Source: Bacteroidota bacterium (GTDB lineage: Bacteria > Bacteroidota > Ignavibacteria > Ignavibacteriales > Ignavibacteriaceae). Taken from it: DNA of 64,000 nt. A program made the translations under genes and the position numbers. The stretch is from assembly GCA_020161395.1 (NCBI GenBank), contig JAIUOE010000009.1:1-64000 (forward strand), read 5' to 3'. Under the pieces are notes generated by a model. It had not been told where the DNA came from and ran no database searches. It was given only the letters and a program-made list of their open reading frames with translations. Positions 41,320-49,973 of the stretch are shown here, piece by piece (the first letter of the stretch is position 1; every line of letters begins with the position of its first letter).

Positions 41320-42330
41320 CTATATAATCTTGTAGTATTTATCGCCGTTAAAGAAACTTTTAATATTGGAAACTGTTGTCTCCAGAATTCTTTCTACAGC
41401 TTCAATTGAGTCAAATGCAATATGTGGTGTAATAATCACATTTTCCCTTCTAAGAAGGATGTTCCTTTTTAGAATTGCTTCCATCTGTTCGGGAGAAACA
41501 TTTTTTGAGAGCATCTGATTTTCTTCACCTGCGAGGTCCTCACCCTCGAACACATCGAGTCCTGCACCACTGAATATGCCGTTGTCGATTGCATAATAAA
41601 GGGCTGAGGGTTCTATCAATCCGGCTCTTGCGGTGTTTATAAACAGAGCACCTTTTTTTACCAGACCGATGTTTTCCATATTTAAAAGGTAGTGGGTGTT
41701 TTCATTGTATGGACAGTGAAGGGAAATTATATCGGATTTCGAGAGCAACTCTTCGAGAGTGGCATATTTAAATTCGAGTATCTCTTCAAAAATGTGATTC
41801 TGCACAGGATCGAAAACGAGGATGTTCATTCCGAATCCCTTTGCCATTTTAATAACATGAGTTCCGATGCTTCCTGCGCCGATTATGCCGATCGTCTTAT
41901 CTTTCAGATCGAAACCTCTCAGACCCTGAAGGGAAAAATTCCCCTGAATAGAGCGGACATAAGCCTTGTGCAGATTCCTTGAAAGAGCCAGAATGAGGGC
42001 AAAAGTATGTTCCGCTACCGTGTTTTCGCCATAGTAGGGGACATTACAAACCGAGATGTTCCGCTTTTGTGCCGCATCCAGATTGACATGATTGAATCCC
42101 GTGCTGCGGGTGGAAATAAGTTTCAGGGAGGGGAGGTTGTGCAGTACCTGTTCAGTCAGTTTTGAATAGATAAAAACCGAGACAACATCCGCATCGTTCG
42201 CCTTTTCCCAGTTGTTGACTGTAAGAGGCTCTTTGTAAAATTCGAGAATGAAGTTTTTGTCAAATTTTCTCTTGATATATTTTTTCTCATCACCGTCGAT
42301 CTCAAAAAACGCAATTTTTATCTGTGACAT
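41320..42330 (-). CDS. D-isomer-specific 2-hydroxyacid dehydrogenase
   Basis: A 336-residue NAD-dependent dehydrogenase of the D-lactate dehydrogenase/phosphoglycerate dehydrogenase superfamily. IGIIGAGSIGTHVI (about 147-160) is the Rossmann nucleotide loop. The catalytic Arg (NTARAG), Glu (GLDVFEGE) and His (TPHIAFDS near 299-306) are all present. The STRSTGFNHVNLDAA motif and the overall layout are closest to fermentative D-lactate dehydrogenases. It sits in an operon between two ABC half-transporter genes, an odd partner; export of a hydroxyacid or simple chance are both possible. Confidence 0.87.
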   Translation of the reverse strand: MSQIKIAFFEIDGDEKKYIKRKFDKNFILEFYKEPLTVNNWEKANDADVVSVFIYSKLTEQVLHNLPSLKLISTRSTGFNHVNLDAAQKRNISVCNVPYYGENTVAEHTFALILALSRNLHKAYVRSIQGNFSLQGLRGFDLKDKTIGIIGAGSIGTHVIKMAKGFGMNILVFDPVQNHIFEEILEFKYATLEELLSKSDIISLHCPYNENTHYLLNMENIGLVKKGALFINTARAGLIEPSALYYAIDNGIFSGAGLDVFEGEDLAGEENQMLSKNVSPEQMEAILKRNILLRRENVIITPHIAFDSIEAVERILETTVSNIKSFFNGDKYYKII

Positions 42331-42341
42331 GGCAATATTCC

Positions 42342-44087
42342 TTATATTTCTTCGATTTCCTGTTCAAGTAATTGTCTCGAGTAGATACCGGCATAGAGTC
42401 CGTTCAACTGCAGCAACTCTTCATGCGTACCTTCTTCAATAATTCTTCCCTTGTCGAGAACCACGATTTTGTCGGCGTCTTTCACAGTTGAAACCCTGTG
42501 ACTTACCATTATGGTGGTTCTCTCTTTCATGAATCCGCGGAGTCCCTGAAGAATTTCCTCCTCGGTGTGGGTATCAACGGCAGAGAAGGAATCATCGAGT
42601 ATTAAAATTTTTGGTTCAATCATAAGGGCTCTGGTGAGGGATGCTCTTTGTTTTTGACCACCGGAAAGGGTTATTCCCCTCTCGCCAACCATGGTATCGA
42701 AACCTTCGGGGAACTGCAGCACATCCTTGGAGAACTGGGCAATTTCAGCTTTTTGCATCAATTCCTGCTCCGAGGCATCATCCTTCCCGTAACAGATGTT
42801 GTTCCTTATGGTATCAGAGAAGAGGAAAGCCTCCTGCGGCACAAATCCGATGGAACGGCGAAGTGTCTTCAGTGATATGTCTTTGATGTTTACACCATCA
42901 ATAAAAATATCTCCAGATGAGGCATCGAACAGGCGGGGAATGAGATTGATAAGAGTACTCTTTCCGCTTCCTGTACTCCCCATCAACGCGATCGAGTGGC
43001 CAGCCGGCATTTTCAGGTTAAGATCATGCAAAACCCAGGGGAGATCATCCCCGTACTTAAAGGAAACATTCCGGAATTCTATTTCCCCTTTGATGTCCTT
43101 CAAAGCACTTTCGGCTTCAGAGACATCCTTGATCTCGATCTTCTCAGCCATCATTTTGTTTAATCTCGCCATGCTTGCTTCCGCCTGCTGAATAATATTG
43201 ATTACCCATCCGAGAGCGATCATGGGCCAGATCAGTATTCCAAGATACATAACCAGAGCAGTTACATCACCGATCATCAGGGTTTTATTGATTACAGCAG
43301 AACCGCCTGTCCAGATGGTCACGATGACCGAAAGACCTGTGACCAGAAAAAGAGTAGGCTGAAACAAAGCCTGAATCTTGATCAGGTGCATGTTTCGTGT
43401 CAGATATTCTTTGCTTAAACGGTCAAAATCTTCTATTTCCCTCTCTTCCGCCACATAAGACTTTATAACCCTGATACCCGAAAAATTTTCCTGGGCTTTT
43501 GTGGTAAGATCAGAGAATTTCTCCTGTATGAGGGTAAATCTTTTATGAACTTTCTGTCCGACGGTATATACAAGAAATGAAAGGATCGGGAGCGGAATAA
43601 GGCTCCAAAGAGTCACTTCAAGACTTATCATCGACATGATGGAGACAACTATGATCATCCTTATGCCTGTATCGATGGAATACATCACTGCGGGACCGAT
43701 GAACATTCTTACGGCACTGATGTCATTGGTGGCGTGTGCCATAATGTTGCCGGTGGAATGATTCTGGAAAAAGCGGAGAGAGAGGTTTTGGATGTGTTCC
43801 CAAAAATCCTGACGAAGATCGTATTCAATCTTTCGGGATATCACGATGATGGTCTGCCGGATCATAAACCGGAAAATACCCGCAATGAGAGTGGAACCCA
43901 CTATAAGCAGGGCATACTTCAATAATTTTTCGTGTGCAAGTCCGTTTTGAAGGTCATTCAACGAGTCCTTTATTATAATCGGGACATACACCGTGAAGAG
44001 GTTTGATACGATGATAAAGAAAATCCCCGCAAACAGAGCTGTTTTATAGCGGGCAAAATATTTCTTCAGCGACCTGAGGTTTTTCAT
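42342..44087 (-). CDS. ABC exporter half-transporter with degenerate ATPase site
   Basis: A 581-residue ABC half-exporter: membrane domain in about 1-310 with six helices, then a nucleotide-binding domain. Walker A is GSTGSGKSTL, the signature LSGGQKQR, and Walker B ILILDDSFSAVD. The catalytic Glu after Walker B is Asp (DD instead of DE), as in the non-catalytic half of heterodimeric exporters such as TM287. The other half at 39519 keeps the Glu, which supports pairing. It is the first gene of the three-gene minus-strand operon. Confidence 0.88.
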   Translation of the reverse strand: MKNLRSLKKYFARYKTALFAGIFFIIVSNLFTVYVPIIIKDSLNDLQNGLAHEKLLKYALLIVGSTLIAGIFRFMIRQTIIVISRKIEYDLRQDFWEHIQNLSLRFFQNHSTGNIMAHATNDISAVRMFIGPAVMYSIDTGIRMIIVVSIMSMISLEVTLWSLIPLPILSFLVYTVGQKVHKRFTLIQEKFSDLTTKAQENFSGIRVIKSYVAEEREIEDFDRLSKEYLTRNMHLIKIQALFQPTLFLVTGLSVIVTIWTGGSAVINKTLMIGDVTALVMYLGILIWPMIALGWVINIIQQAEASMARLNKMMAEKIEIKDVSEAESALKDIKGEIEFRNVSFKYGDDLPWVLHDLNLKMPAGHSIALMGSTGSGKSTLINLIPRLFDASSGDIFIDGVNIKDISLKTLRRSIGFVPQEAFLFSDTIRNNICYGKDDASEQELMQKAEIAQFSKDVLQFPEGFDTMVGERGITLSGGQKQRASLTRALMIEPKILILDDSFSAVDTHTEEEILQGLRGFMKERTTIMVSHRVSTVKDADKIVVLDKGRIIEEGTHEELLQLNGLYAGIYSRQLLEQEIEEI

Positions 44088-44232
44088 TTTTTTCCGGAAA
44101 TTCTAAAAATTGAAGTCTGAAAAATCGCACATTTTACAACAGGATTAAAAAACTATTATTCAAACGGTTGTATTTTGTGTTAATATATGTTGTAACAACA
44201 TTTCTTGAGAGATGGTTCAGATTCCCATTTTA

Positions 44233-44296
44233 GAACCTCGGAACTCCGGAACCTCAGAATCTCCGAAGTTCTGACACTCTGAAGTTCTGAGGTTCT
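44233..44296. repeat. Period-8 array J with self-complementary halves
   Basis: Eight units in exact phase (GAACCTCG, GAACTCCG, GAACCTCA, GAATCTCC, GAAGTTCT, GACACTCT, GAAGTTCT, GAGGTTCT). The first four pair with the last four as an imperfect hairpin. The array ends on the stop codon (TAG, complement of 44295-44297) of the beta-helix gene. Same words as array K. Confidence 0.88.
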
Positions 44297-47024
44297 ACTT
44301 CACAAAAAGCATCTTATCCGAGCGGATGAACACGGGTTTCAGATTTGCATCCCTCACGGTGAGGTTGTAGAAATATACTCCCGATGCCATGTCATTCATC
44401 GTTCCTGTCTTTCCCGGGGTGAAGTCCCTCTCATGCTCTCCTGCAGGTAGCCAGCCGTTGTTCAATACTGCCACTATCGCTCCGCTTACATCATAAACCC
44501 TCAGTATCACCTCTCCCGGTTCTTCAAGCCTGAATCTTATCGTTGTCGATGGATTAAAAGGGTTGGGATAGTTTTGGTAGAGTACCACTCCCTTGGGTGA
44601 AAGTTCCCCTCCTTCTGCAATATCGGTCAGTACCACCGTTACACTGTCCCATTTGCTTACGAGTCCCTGGTTATCCTTCGCTGTGATTTTGTATGTATAG
44701 TTTCCTGTCGGGTCTGAGAGTGAATCGGTAAACATTGTGTCTCTGCCTGTATATATTCTGTTTAATTCTCCCGGGATGAAATACGGGTCTCTACCCCTGT
44801 GAAGTGAGAATGAATTGAAATCCGCCTCTGTACCTCCCCGCCAGTGAATCTCCATCCTCCCCTCGCCTTTCAGGAGAGTGCCGGAGGCATCCCCACGGGA
44901 GGGTAAAGGGGGTGAGGTAACAAGAGTAAACCTCGGTTTTTTGGGTGCAAGATCAAGATATTCGTATCTCTGACCGTAGGGACCGCCATACCTTCCGATG
45001 TCACTTCTGGTTCCGTCAACATCAAGGATGGTCGGGTCACCGGCATCAATGAGGGGGGAGTACATCTGAAGACGGTAGTTGCTACTGTCGGTGCCTTCAT
45101 ACATCGGGTCACACGAAGTGTAGATCAGAGTATCGGGATCAAGTTTTGAAATGTCATTGGAAATTGTGCCGTTGCCGTAGAAGTTGTTGTAACTGATGTT
45201 GCCCGAGACTACTCCTGAATTTGAAAGATCGAAGATAGTGCCCCAGGAATCGATAATATTATTTACAAAATTGAACTGATCATTACCACCGTACGAGGCA
45301 GCACAATTCACCATATTAGAAATAATATTGTTTATGATTCTGCTTTTCACCGCAAAGATTCCATTTTTTCCATTATCTAAAAGATTATTGTTTAACTGAG
45401 CAACTGAACCACCAATCACATTAAACTCAAATGCATCAATTTTACTTTTTAGAATCATATTGTCAACAATTCTCCCGTAGCTTGACACAATCCCTTTGAG
45501 CTGTGAGTTTAATACGATATTTTTTCTAATAAATAATTCTCTGGAACCAGGACGGAACTTATTTTCAATTCCGACCTGTGGGCGTTGGATATAATTATTG
45601 CAGACTTCACCATCACCACTCCAAATAGAGAATGCAAATTGAAAGCCACCAATAAATTTATTATTTTTTATAATTGTTCTTATTTCGGATGAAACTGATC
45701 CCTTTAACCAAACTCCAATATGCCAAGTATTAAAATTGTATGTTTTTATTGACATGTTTTCTAGTATTAAGTTATCTTGAATCTCAAACCCTGTACATGA
45801 TAAAAAAAGGTCAAACCCGCTCAGATCCACAACACAACTGTCAACATCGATACCGATTATCGCAAGGTCTCTTCCCGGATGTTCTGATACAACCTGCTCC
45901 CTGTAAATACCCGTTCCAATCAGTATCGTATCTCCACTCTCACACATGTCAACAACTTTCTGTATGCTGTCAGATGCCGTTGCCCAGCTTGTGTATGGAT
46001 ACACAGGCGTGGGGTTACCCGCCTTCACATAGCGGATGGTTGGAACAACAGCCCGACCGCTCCCTGAATGTGGAGTCCGTCCGGAGTGACCCTTCTCAGC
46101 AATCTCATCTTTTTTGTTGAGGTATCCTGTCTTTATATGGCTGTTCGTCTTACTGAGCATTTGGCTGTTCTTCATCGAGAAGCGTTCCAGTATTCTTTCC
46201 TTGTCTCTGCCATAAACATACCAGATTAACTCATCCATCACTTCAATATTATCGATGTATAGTTCTCCGTGGTTTTCTGTGCTGATACATTCAGGAAGTA
46301 CAACTGCATACGATATATTCATCGATTTTATGCTCTGCGGATCGATTTTAGAGGATGAACTGTTATTGAAACTGCTTATTATTCGCAAATCGTATGGAAG
46401 AATGATCAGCGTAAAATACTCATCGGACAAATCATCCCGTTTTACTTCCTTTCCCGCCAACATGACGGTTGTTTTATTCCCTGATATATCTGTCAGGTTC
46501 AGATTCACCCGTAATGAACAAACCGTGGTGTTCGAATCAGGCCTTCCCCCACTCTTTAACTTAAAATATGCCAGATATTGTATCAGCATTGAATTTGGAA
46601 GTCCAGGCAGGTTTGTAAATCTGTAATCCCTTTCCTGATAAATAAATGGACCTTCAACGAGTGTGATCTCCTGACGGGTTTTGTTGCAGCTTGTGTCGGT
46701 CAGAAATCTTTCCGCTAATTTGGTTTTGACATAACTCCCCGATTGATCGCTTATGACAGTTGTGTAATTGGAGTCACGGTTCATTCTGACAGTGCCGGAA
46801 TAAATACTCCCGCTTCCTCCTTCTGCCTCCCAGATATTATGGATACCATGTGAGAGTAGTTTCTCCCAGTCAATATTTCTTTCATCGGGTTCAGATATAT
46901 TCCAAAAGCTGTTTTGTGCAAAATTTTTCCCGAAAAGTATCCCGTCTGGTACCTGTGATTTTATGGTTTGTACCAAAACGATCGTAAAAATAGCACAACT
47001 TAATAAACTGTATCTACAGGTCAT
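44295..47024 (-). CDS. Secreted parallel beta-helix protein with T9SS sorting domain
   Basis: A 909-residue protein with a signal peptide (about 1-23, ending KSQ), an N-terminal galactose-binding-like region (about 60-270) and a DUF1565/pectate-lyase-like right-handed beta-helix (about 330-660). The helix starts with SIQKVVDMCESGDTILIGTGIYRE and has many short NN-rich coils. A fibronectin type III-like domain (about 710-805) and a T9SS domain with QNYPNPFNPSTTI complete it. It is likely surface bound or secreted and may bind or cut polysaccharide; no catalytic residues can be assigned. Array J marks its stop codon and array K its upstream side. Confidence 0.85.
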   Translation of the reverse strand: MTCRYSLLSCAIFTIVLVQTIKSQVPDGILFGKNFAQNSFWNISEPDERNIDWEKLLSHGIHNIWEAEGGSGSIYSGTVRMNRDSNYTTVISDQSGSYVKTKLAERFLTDTSCNKTRQEITLVEGPFIYQERDYRFTNLPGLPNSMLIQYLAYFKLKSGGRPDSNTTVCSLRVNLNLTDISGNKTTVMLAGKEVKRDDLSDEYFTLIILPYDLRIISSFNNSSSSKIDPQSIKSMNISYAVVLPECISTENHGELYIDNIEVMDELIWYVYGRDKERILERFSMKNSQMLSKTNSHIKTGYLNKKDEIAEKGHSGRTPHSGSGRAVVPTIRYVKAGNPTPVYPYTSWATASDSIQKVVDMCESGDTILIGTGIYREQVVSEHPGRDLAIIGIDVDSCVVDLSGFDLFLSCTGFEIQDNLILENMSIKTYNFNTWHIGVWLKGSVSSEIRTIIKNNKFIGGFQFAFSIWSGDGEVCNNYIQRPQVGIENKFRPGSRELFIRKNIVLNSQLKGIVSSYGRIVDNMILKSKIDAFEFNVIGGSVAQLNNNLLDNGKNGIFAVKSRIINNIISNMVNCAASYGGNDQFNFVNNIIDSWGTIFDLSNSGVVSGNISYNNFYGNGTISNDISKLDPDTLIYTSCDPMYEGTDSSNYRLQMYSPLIDAGDPTILDVDGTRSDIGRYGGPYGQRYEYLDLAPKKPRFTLVTSPPLPSRGDASGTLLKGEGRMEIHWRGGTEADFNSFSLHRGRDPYFIPGELNRIYTGRDTMFTDSLSDPTGNYTYKITAKDNQGLVSKWDSVTVVLTDIAEGGELSPKGVVLYQNYPNPFNPSTTIRFRLEEPGEVILRVYDVSGAIVAVLNNGWLPAGEHERDFTPGKTGTMNDMASGVYFYNLTVRDANLKPVFIRSDKMLFVK

Positions 47025-47056
47025 TGATCTGTCTTCTTTTAGTTTTCAATATTGTC

Positions 47057-47104
47057 GAACACCGGAATCTCAGTTTCTCCGAAATTCTGAGGTTCTGGAG
47101 TTCT
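47057..47104. repeat. Period-8 array K (GAATCTCA words)
   Basis: Six units (GAACACCG, GAATCTCA, GTTTCTCC, GAAATTCT, GAGGTTCT, GGAGTTCT), a shorter relative of array J with the same two-arm complementarity. It lies between the PEGA gene stop (47134) and the start of the beta-helix gene. Confidence 0.8.
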
Positions 47105-47133
47105 ACCTCAGTCCGTATCCGGACACCATATTT

Positions 47134-47718
47134 CTACTCGAGTGTGACGGTAAATGTTTTGTGCTCCTTGTCCACAAAAATTTCCTGTTTCAAGGGCGTC
47201 TTTCCCTCTTTAGTGATTTTAATTTTGTGATTTCCCGGACTCAATTTAACAGGAAGATGATGATCCGTTTTCTTGAAATCCACAAACAGTTCGGCATCAG
47301 GTGGTGAAATGGTAAATGTCACTTCAATTATTCCGGGATCATTTTCAGCAAGTTTTGGCTCAATTGAATACGGCAAAACATCCGAGGGTTGAAGTGATGG
47401 TATATTTATCAGAACGGGTTTGAATCCCGGAGCAGAAACCTCGATTACCTGATCGTGAGTATCGAATATTACGATGTACCTTTTTTCGGCTGCTTCAAAA
47501 ACGGGACCAATTATGGTATCAGTCGTGCATTTGAATTTCAGATTATCGAGAGAAGAGTAAACTATCAGGGCAGCCCTTCCGGGGAAGATGTAGAAGTCGG
47601 GGTTGCCGCCTTTATATTGAGTAGGACCGGCTTTTAGCTCGTTTTCCTGCGAAGCCAGGGGATATGCAAACAGGATAAAGATTACAAAAAAAAGTATCTG
47701 TCTCATGGTAAATCTCAA
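47134..47718 (-). CDS. Exported PEGA-domain protein
   Basis: A 194-residue protein with a signal peptide (about 1-24, ending LASQ), a beta-rich middle part and a C-terminal PEGA domain (about 128-194; ISPPDAELFVDFKKTDHHLPVKLSPGNHKI in outline, with the GxHxI turn). PEGA domains are surface-layer or cell-envelope beta modules. No lipobox or T9SS domain is seen, so a periplasmic location is likely. It lies upstream of the beta-helix gene on the same strand, separated by array K. Confidence 0.75.
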   Translation of the reverse strand: MRFTMRQILFFVIFILFAYPLASQENELKAGPTQYKGGNPDFYIFPGRAALIVYSSLDNLKFKCTTDTIIGPVFEAAEKRYIVIFDTHDQVIEVSAPGFKPVLINIPSLQPSDVLPYSIEPKLAENDPGIIEVTFTISPPDAELFVDFKKTDHHLPVKLSPGNHKIKITKEGKTPLKQEIFVDKEHKTFTVTLE

Positions 47719-47900
47719 TTAGTTAATTGTAAAATACAAAACCCGGTCAAACTAAAGAAATATCGGTAAAATATTCACAAGACAACAAAAGACAGAGCAA
47801 TAACAGGAATTTGTGCCACCATTTTTGTGTACAGTCTGATCTCCTCAACTTCATTATGTTTGTATTGAAGATTTTAATCACATTTAAGCCGGATAATATT

Positions 47901-48956
47901 ATGACTACAAAAAATGTAAAAGCCTACGGTACAGAGACGCATGAAACCCCTCTTCATGAGATGGTAATTAAGCGGCGGGAATTGCTGCCGCACGATGTTG
48001 AACTGGATATTCTTTATTGTGGCATCTGCCACTCTGATCTGCATCAAATCAGGAATGAATGGGGATTCACCACATTTCCTGTCGTTCCGGGTCATGAGAT
48101 AATCGGAAAGGTAACCCGGGTTGGGGCGGAAGTGACAAAATTCAGAGCAGGTGAACTTGCTGCCATTGGATGCATAGCTGACTCCTGCGGAAAATGTGAA
48201 TATTGTGAGGAAGACCTGGAGCAGTTCTGTGCTGAGGGTGTGATTTATTCCTATAACAGCCCTGACAGGCATACGGGATTGATGACATACGGCGGATTTT
48301 CCGAGAGTTATGTCTGTGACGAAAACTATGTACTTCGTGTACCTGAAAATCTCGATCCGGCATCAGCAGCACCACTTCTCTGCGCCGGAATTACGGTTTA
48401 TTCACCGCTGAAACACTGGCATACCGGACCGGGAAAGAAGGTCGGTATTCTTGGAATGGGCGGTTTGGGACATCTTGCCATTAAGATTGCAAAGGCGATG
48501 GGCGCCGAAGTAACTGTGTTTACGACTTCTTCATCGAAGATTGAGGATGCAAAAAGACTTGGTGCAGACAACGCAGTTTTGTCCACTGATGCGGCTGAGA
48601 TGAGAAAATATGCCGGAAAACTCAATCTCATTCTCGATACGGTATCGGCAAAACATGATGTGAACACCTACCTCAACCTGTTGAAACTGGACGGAAGTGT
48701 TGTCATGGTCGGACTTCCTGCTGAACCCCTGGAGATACATGCTTTCAGTGTGGTGATGGGACGACGCAGCTTTTCGGGATCGAGCATAGGAGGAATCACT
48801 GAAACCCAGGAAGTGCTCGATTTCTGTGCAAAACACAACATCACAGCGGATATCGAAATGATTCAAATTCAGGATGTTGCCGGGGCATTTGAACGGCTCG
48901 AACGGGGTGATGTAAAGTACCGGTTTGTCATTGATATGGCTTCTCTGAAAAAATAA
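47901..48956 (+). CDS. Zinc-dependent alcohol dehydrogenase (YahK/CAD-like, NADP type)
   Basis: A 351-residue medium-chain dehydrogenase, taking the ATG at 47901 (MTTKNVKAYG). An in-frame ATG at 47811 would add 30 residues that are not family-like. CGICHSDLH (catalytic zinc), GHEIIGKV, the four-Cys structural zinc loop (CGKCEYCEEDLEQFC) and GMGGLGHLAIKIAKAMG (nucleotide loop) are intact. The family reduces aldehydes with NADPH. It is a single gene, divergent from the PEGA gene. Confidence 0.92.
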   Translation: MTTKNVKAYGTETHETPLHEMVIKRRELLPHDVELDILYCGICHSDLHQIRNEWGFTTFPVVPGHEIIGKVTRVGAEVTKFRAGELAAIGCIADSCGKCEYCEEDLEQFCAEGVIYSYNSPDRHTGLMTYGGFSESYVCDENYVLRVPENLDPASAAPLLCAGITVYSPLKHWHTGPGKKVGILGMGGLGHLAIKIAKAMGAEVTVFTTSSSKIEDAKRLGADNAVLSTDAAEMRKYAGKLNLILDTVSAKHDVNTYLNLLKLDGSVVMVGLPAEPLEIHAFSVVMGRRSFSGSSIGGITETQEVLDFCAKHNITADIEMIQIQDVAGAFERLERGDVKYRFVIDMASLKK

Positions 48957-49131
48957 GCCCGATTCAGGGTCCCTGCTTCAGGGTTGACCTGATGGTCGTA
49001 TTCAACGGTACCCTGTATTACATTCAGTCAGTTTTGTGATGCGTCAAGTGTGAAACGGAGAAAAGGAAACTTTTTTGAAATCGCAGAGTATATCGATTTA
49101 AACCATTAATTCCATTTAATGAGATAACGAT

Positions 49132-49866
49132 ATGCTCAAATTTTACAGACTTTTATGCTTCCTTTTGTTCGTTTCACCTGCTTATTCGCAGTATTACGGG
49201 AGCATTGACGCTCCCTTTGCTGCCTGGTTGACGGGAGGACCTGATTTTTATTCAGTAAATTCCTCCGGGCTCGAGAATTTCGCATATCGTTTCAATTCTG
49301 ACAGGACTTCGATTCATTCAACCCTGATGAAACCACCCCAAATGCTTTCCGGATATTTTCTGGGAGGTGGTTTCGGCGTTGATGGTGTTGTTGTGGAGTT
49401 TTTTTACGCACACCATACCGGATCAATGAACTCTGAGATTGATCCGCTTTTCGCCACTGATGGAGATTACGGCAGATCGATTGACCTGACCGGCAACACC
49501 TTTAATATCTCGAGTGGCTATCTCTTTTCGATATTGGAAGGGAGTTTTGCTGTGATCGTTCCCACCTTCGAAGCCAATATTACTTCTCTCTCCTTTACGA
49601 CAAAGACCACAAAATCACCAAACGAGGTAAAGGGGGATATTGGCACTTCAACAAATTTTTCGATTGGAATGAGTTTCCTTCTCAATCTGACGGGGTCAGT
49701 CTATCTCTATGTAAAACCATCCTACAATATTGACGCCTTTGGTCTTGACTTCAGGCCTCTCTACGAAGGCACTTCCACATATTACCGTCACTTGAGAGAG
49801 ACCACCGGCTCCTTCGGTGGCTTCGAAATAAAAGCGGGTATTGCAATTGTTACCGAGTGTTTTTAA
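49132..49866 (+). CDS. Predicted outer membrane beta-barrel-like protein
   Basis: A 244-residue exported protein with a signal peptide (about 1-19, ending AYS before QYYG). The rest alternates hydrophobic and polar residues with aromatic girdle residues (GYFLGGGFGVDGVVVEFFYAHH, FSIGMSFLLNL and SVYLYVKPSYNI, each a likely strand). It ends in an aromatic residue (ECF), which fits recognition by the Bam complex. I cannot assign a family. Its TAA stop codon overlaps the first base of array G1. Confidence 0.65.
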   Translation: MLKFYRLLCFLLFVSPAYSQYYGSIDAPFAAWLTGGPDFYSVNSSGLENFAYRFNSDRTSIHSTLMKPPQMLSGYFLGGGFGVDGVVVEFFYAHHTGSMNSEIDPLFATDGDYGRSIDLTGNTFNISSGYLFSILEGSFAVIVPTFEANITSLSFTTKTTKSPNEVKGDIGTSTNFSIGMSFLLNLTGSVYLYVKPSYNIDAFGLDFRPLYEGTSTYYRHLRETTGSFGGFEIKAGIAIVTECF

Positions 49867-49900
49867 TTACTGCATTATTGGATTCTCTTCATTACTGCAT
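49866..49900. repeat. Period-8 array G1 (ATTACTGC words)
   Basis: Units ATTACTGC, ATTATTGG, a 9-nt unit ATTCTCTTC, and ATTACTGC. The array begins on the last base of the preceding stop codon. It and array G2 lie on either side of the gyrA terminator in direct orientation. Confidence 0.8.
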
Positions 49901-49901
49901 T

Positions 49902-49931
49902 AAAAAAGCCCCTCCATTTCTGAAGAGGCTT
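49902..49931 (-). terminator. Intrinsic terminator of gyrA
   Basis: AAGCCCCTC and GAGGCTT pair with one bulged base (49906-49914 with 49925-49931). On the minus strand the stem is followed by six T residues. Array G2 lies between it and the gyrA stop codon. Confidence 0.78.
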
Positions 49932-49936
49932 AAAAC

Positions 49937-49973
49937 ATTACTGCATTATTGGATTACCTGCATTACTGCATTA
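49937..49973. repeat. Period-8 array G2 (ATTACTGC words)
   Basis: Units ATTACTGC, ATTATTGG, a 9-nt unit ATTACCTGC, ATTACTGC, then ATTA, which is the gyrA stop codon (complement of 49971-49973). Same phase relative to the stop as arrays E and F. Confidence 0.85.
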
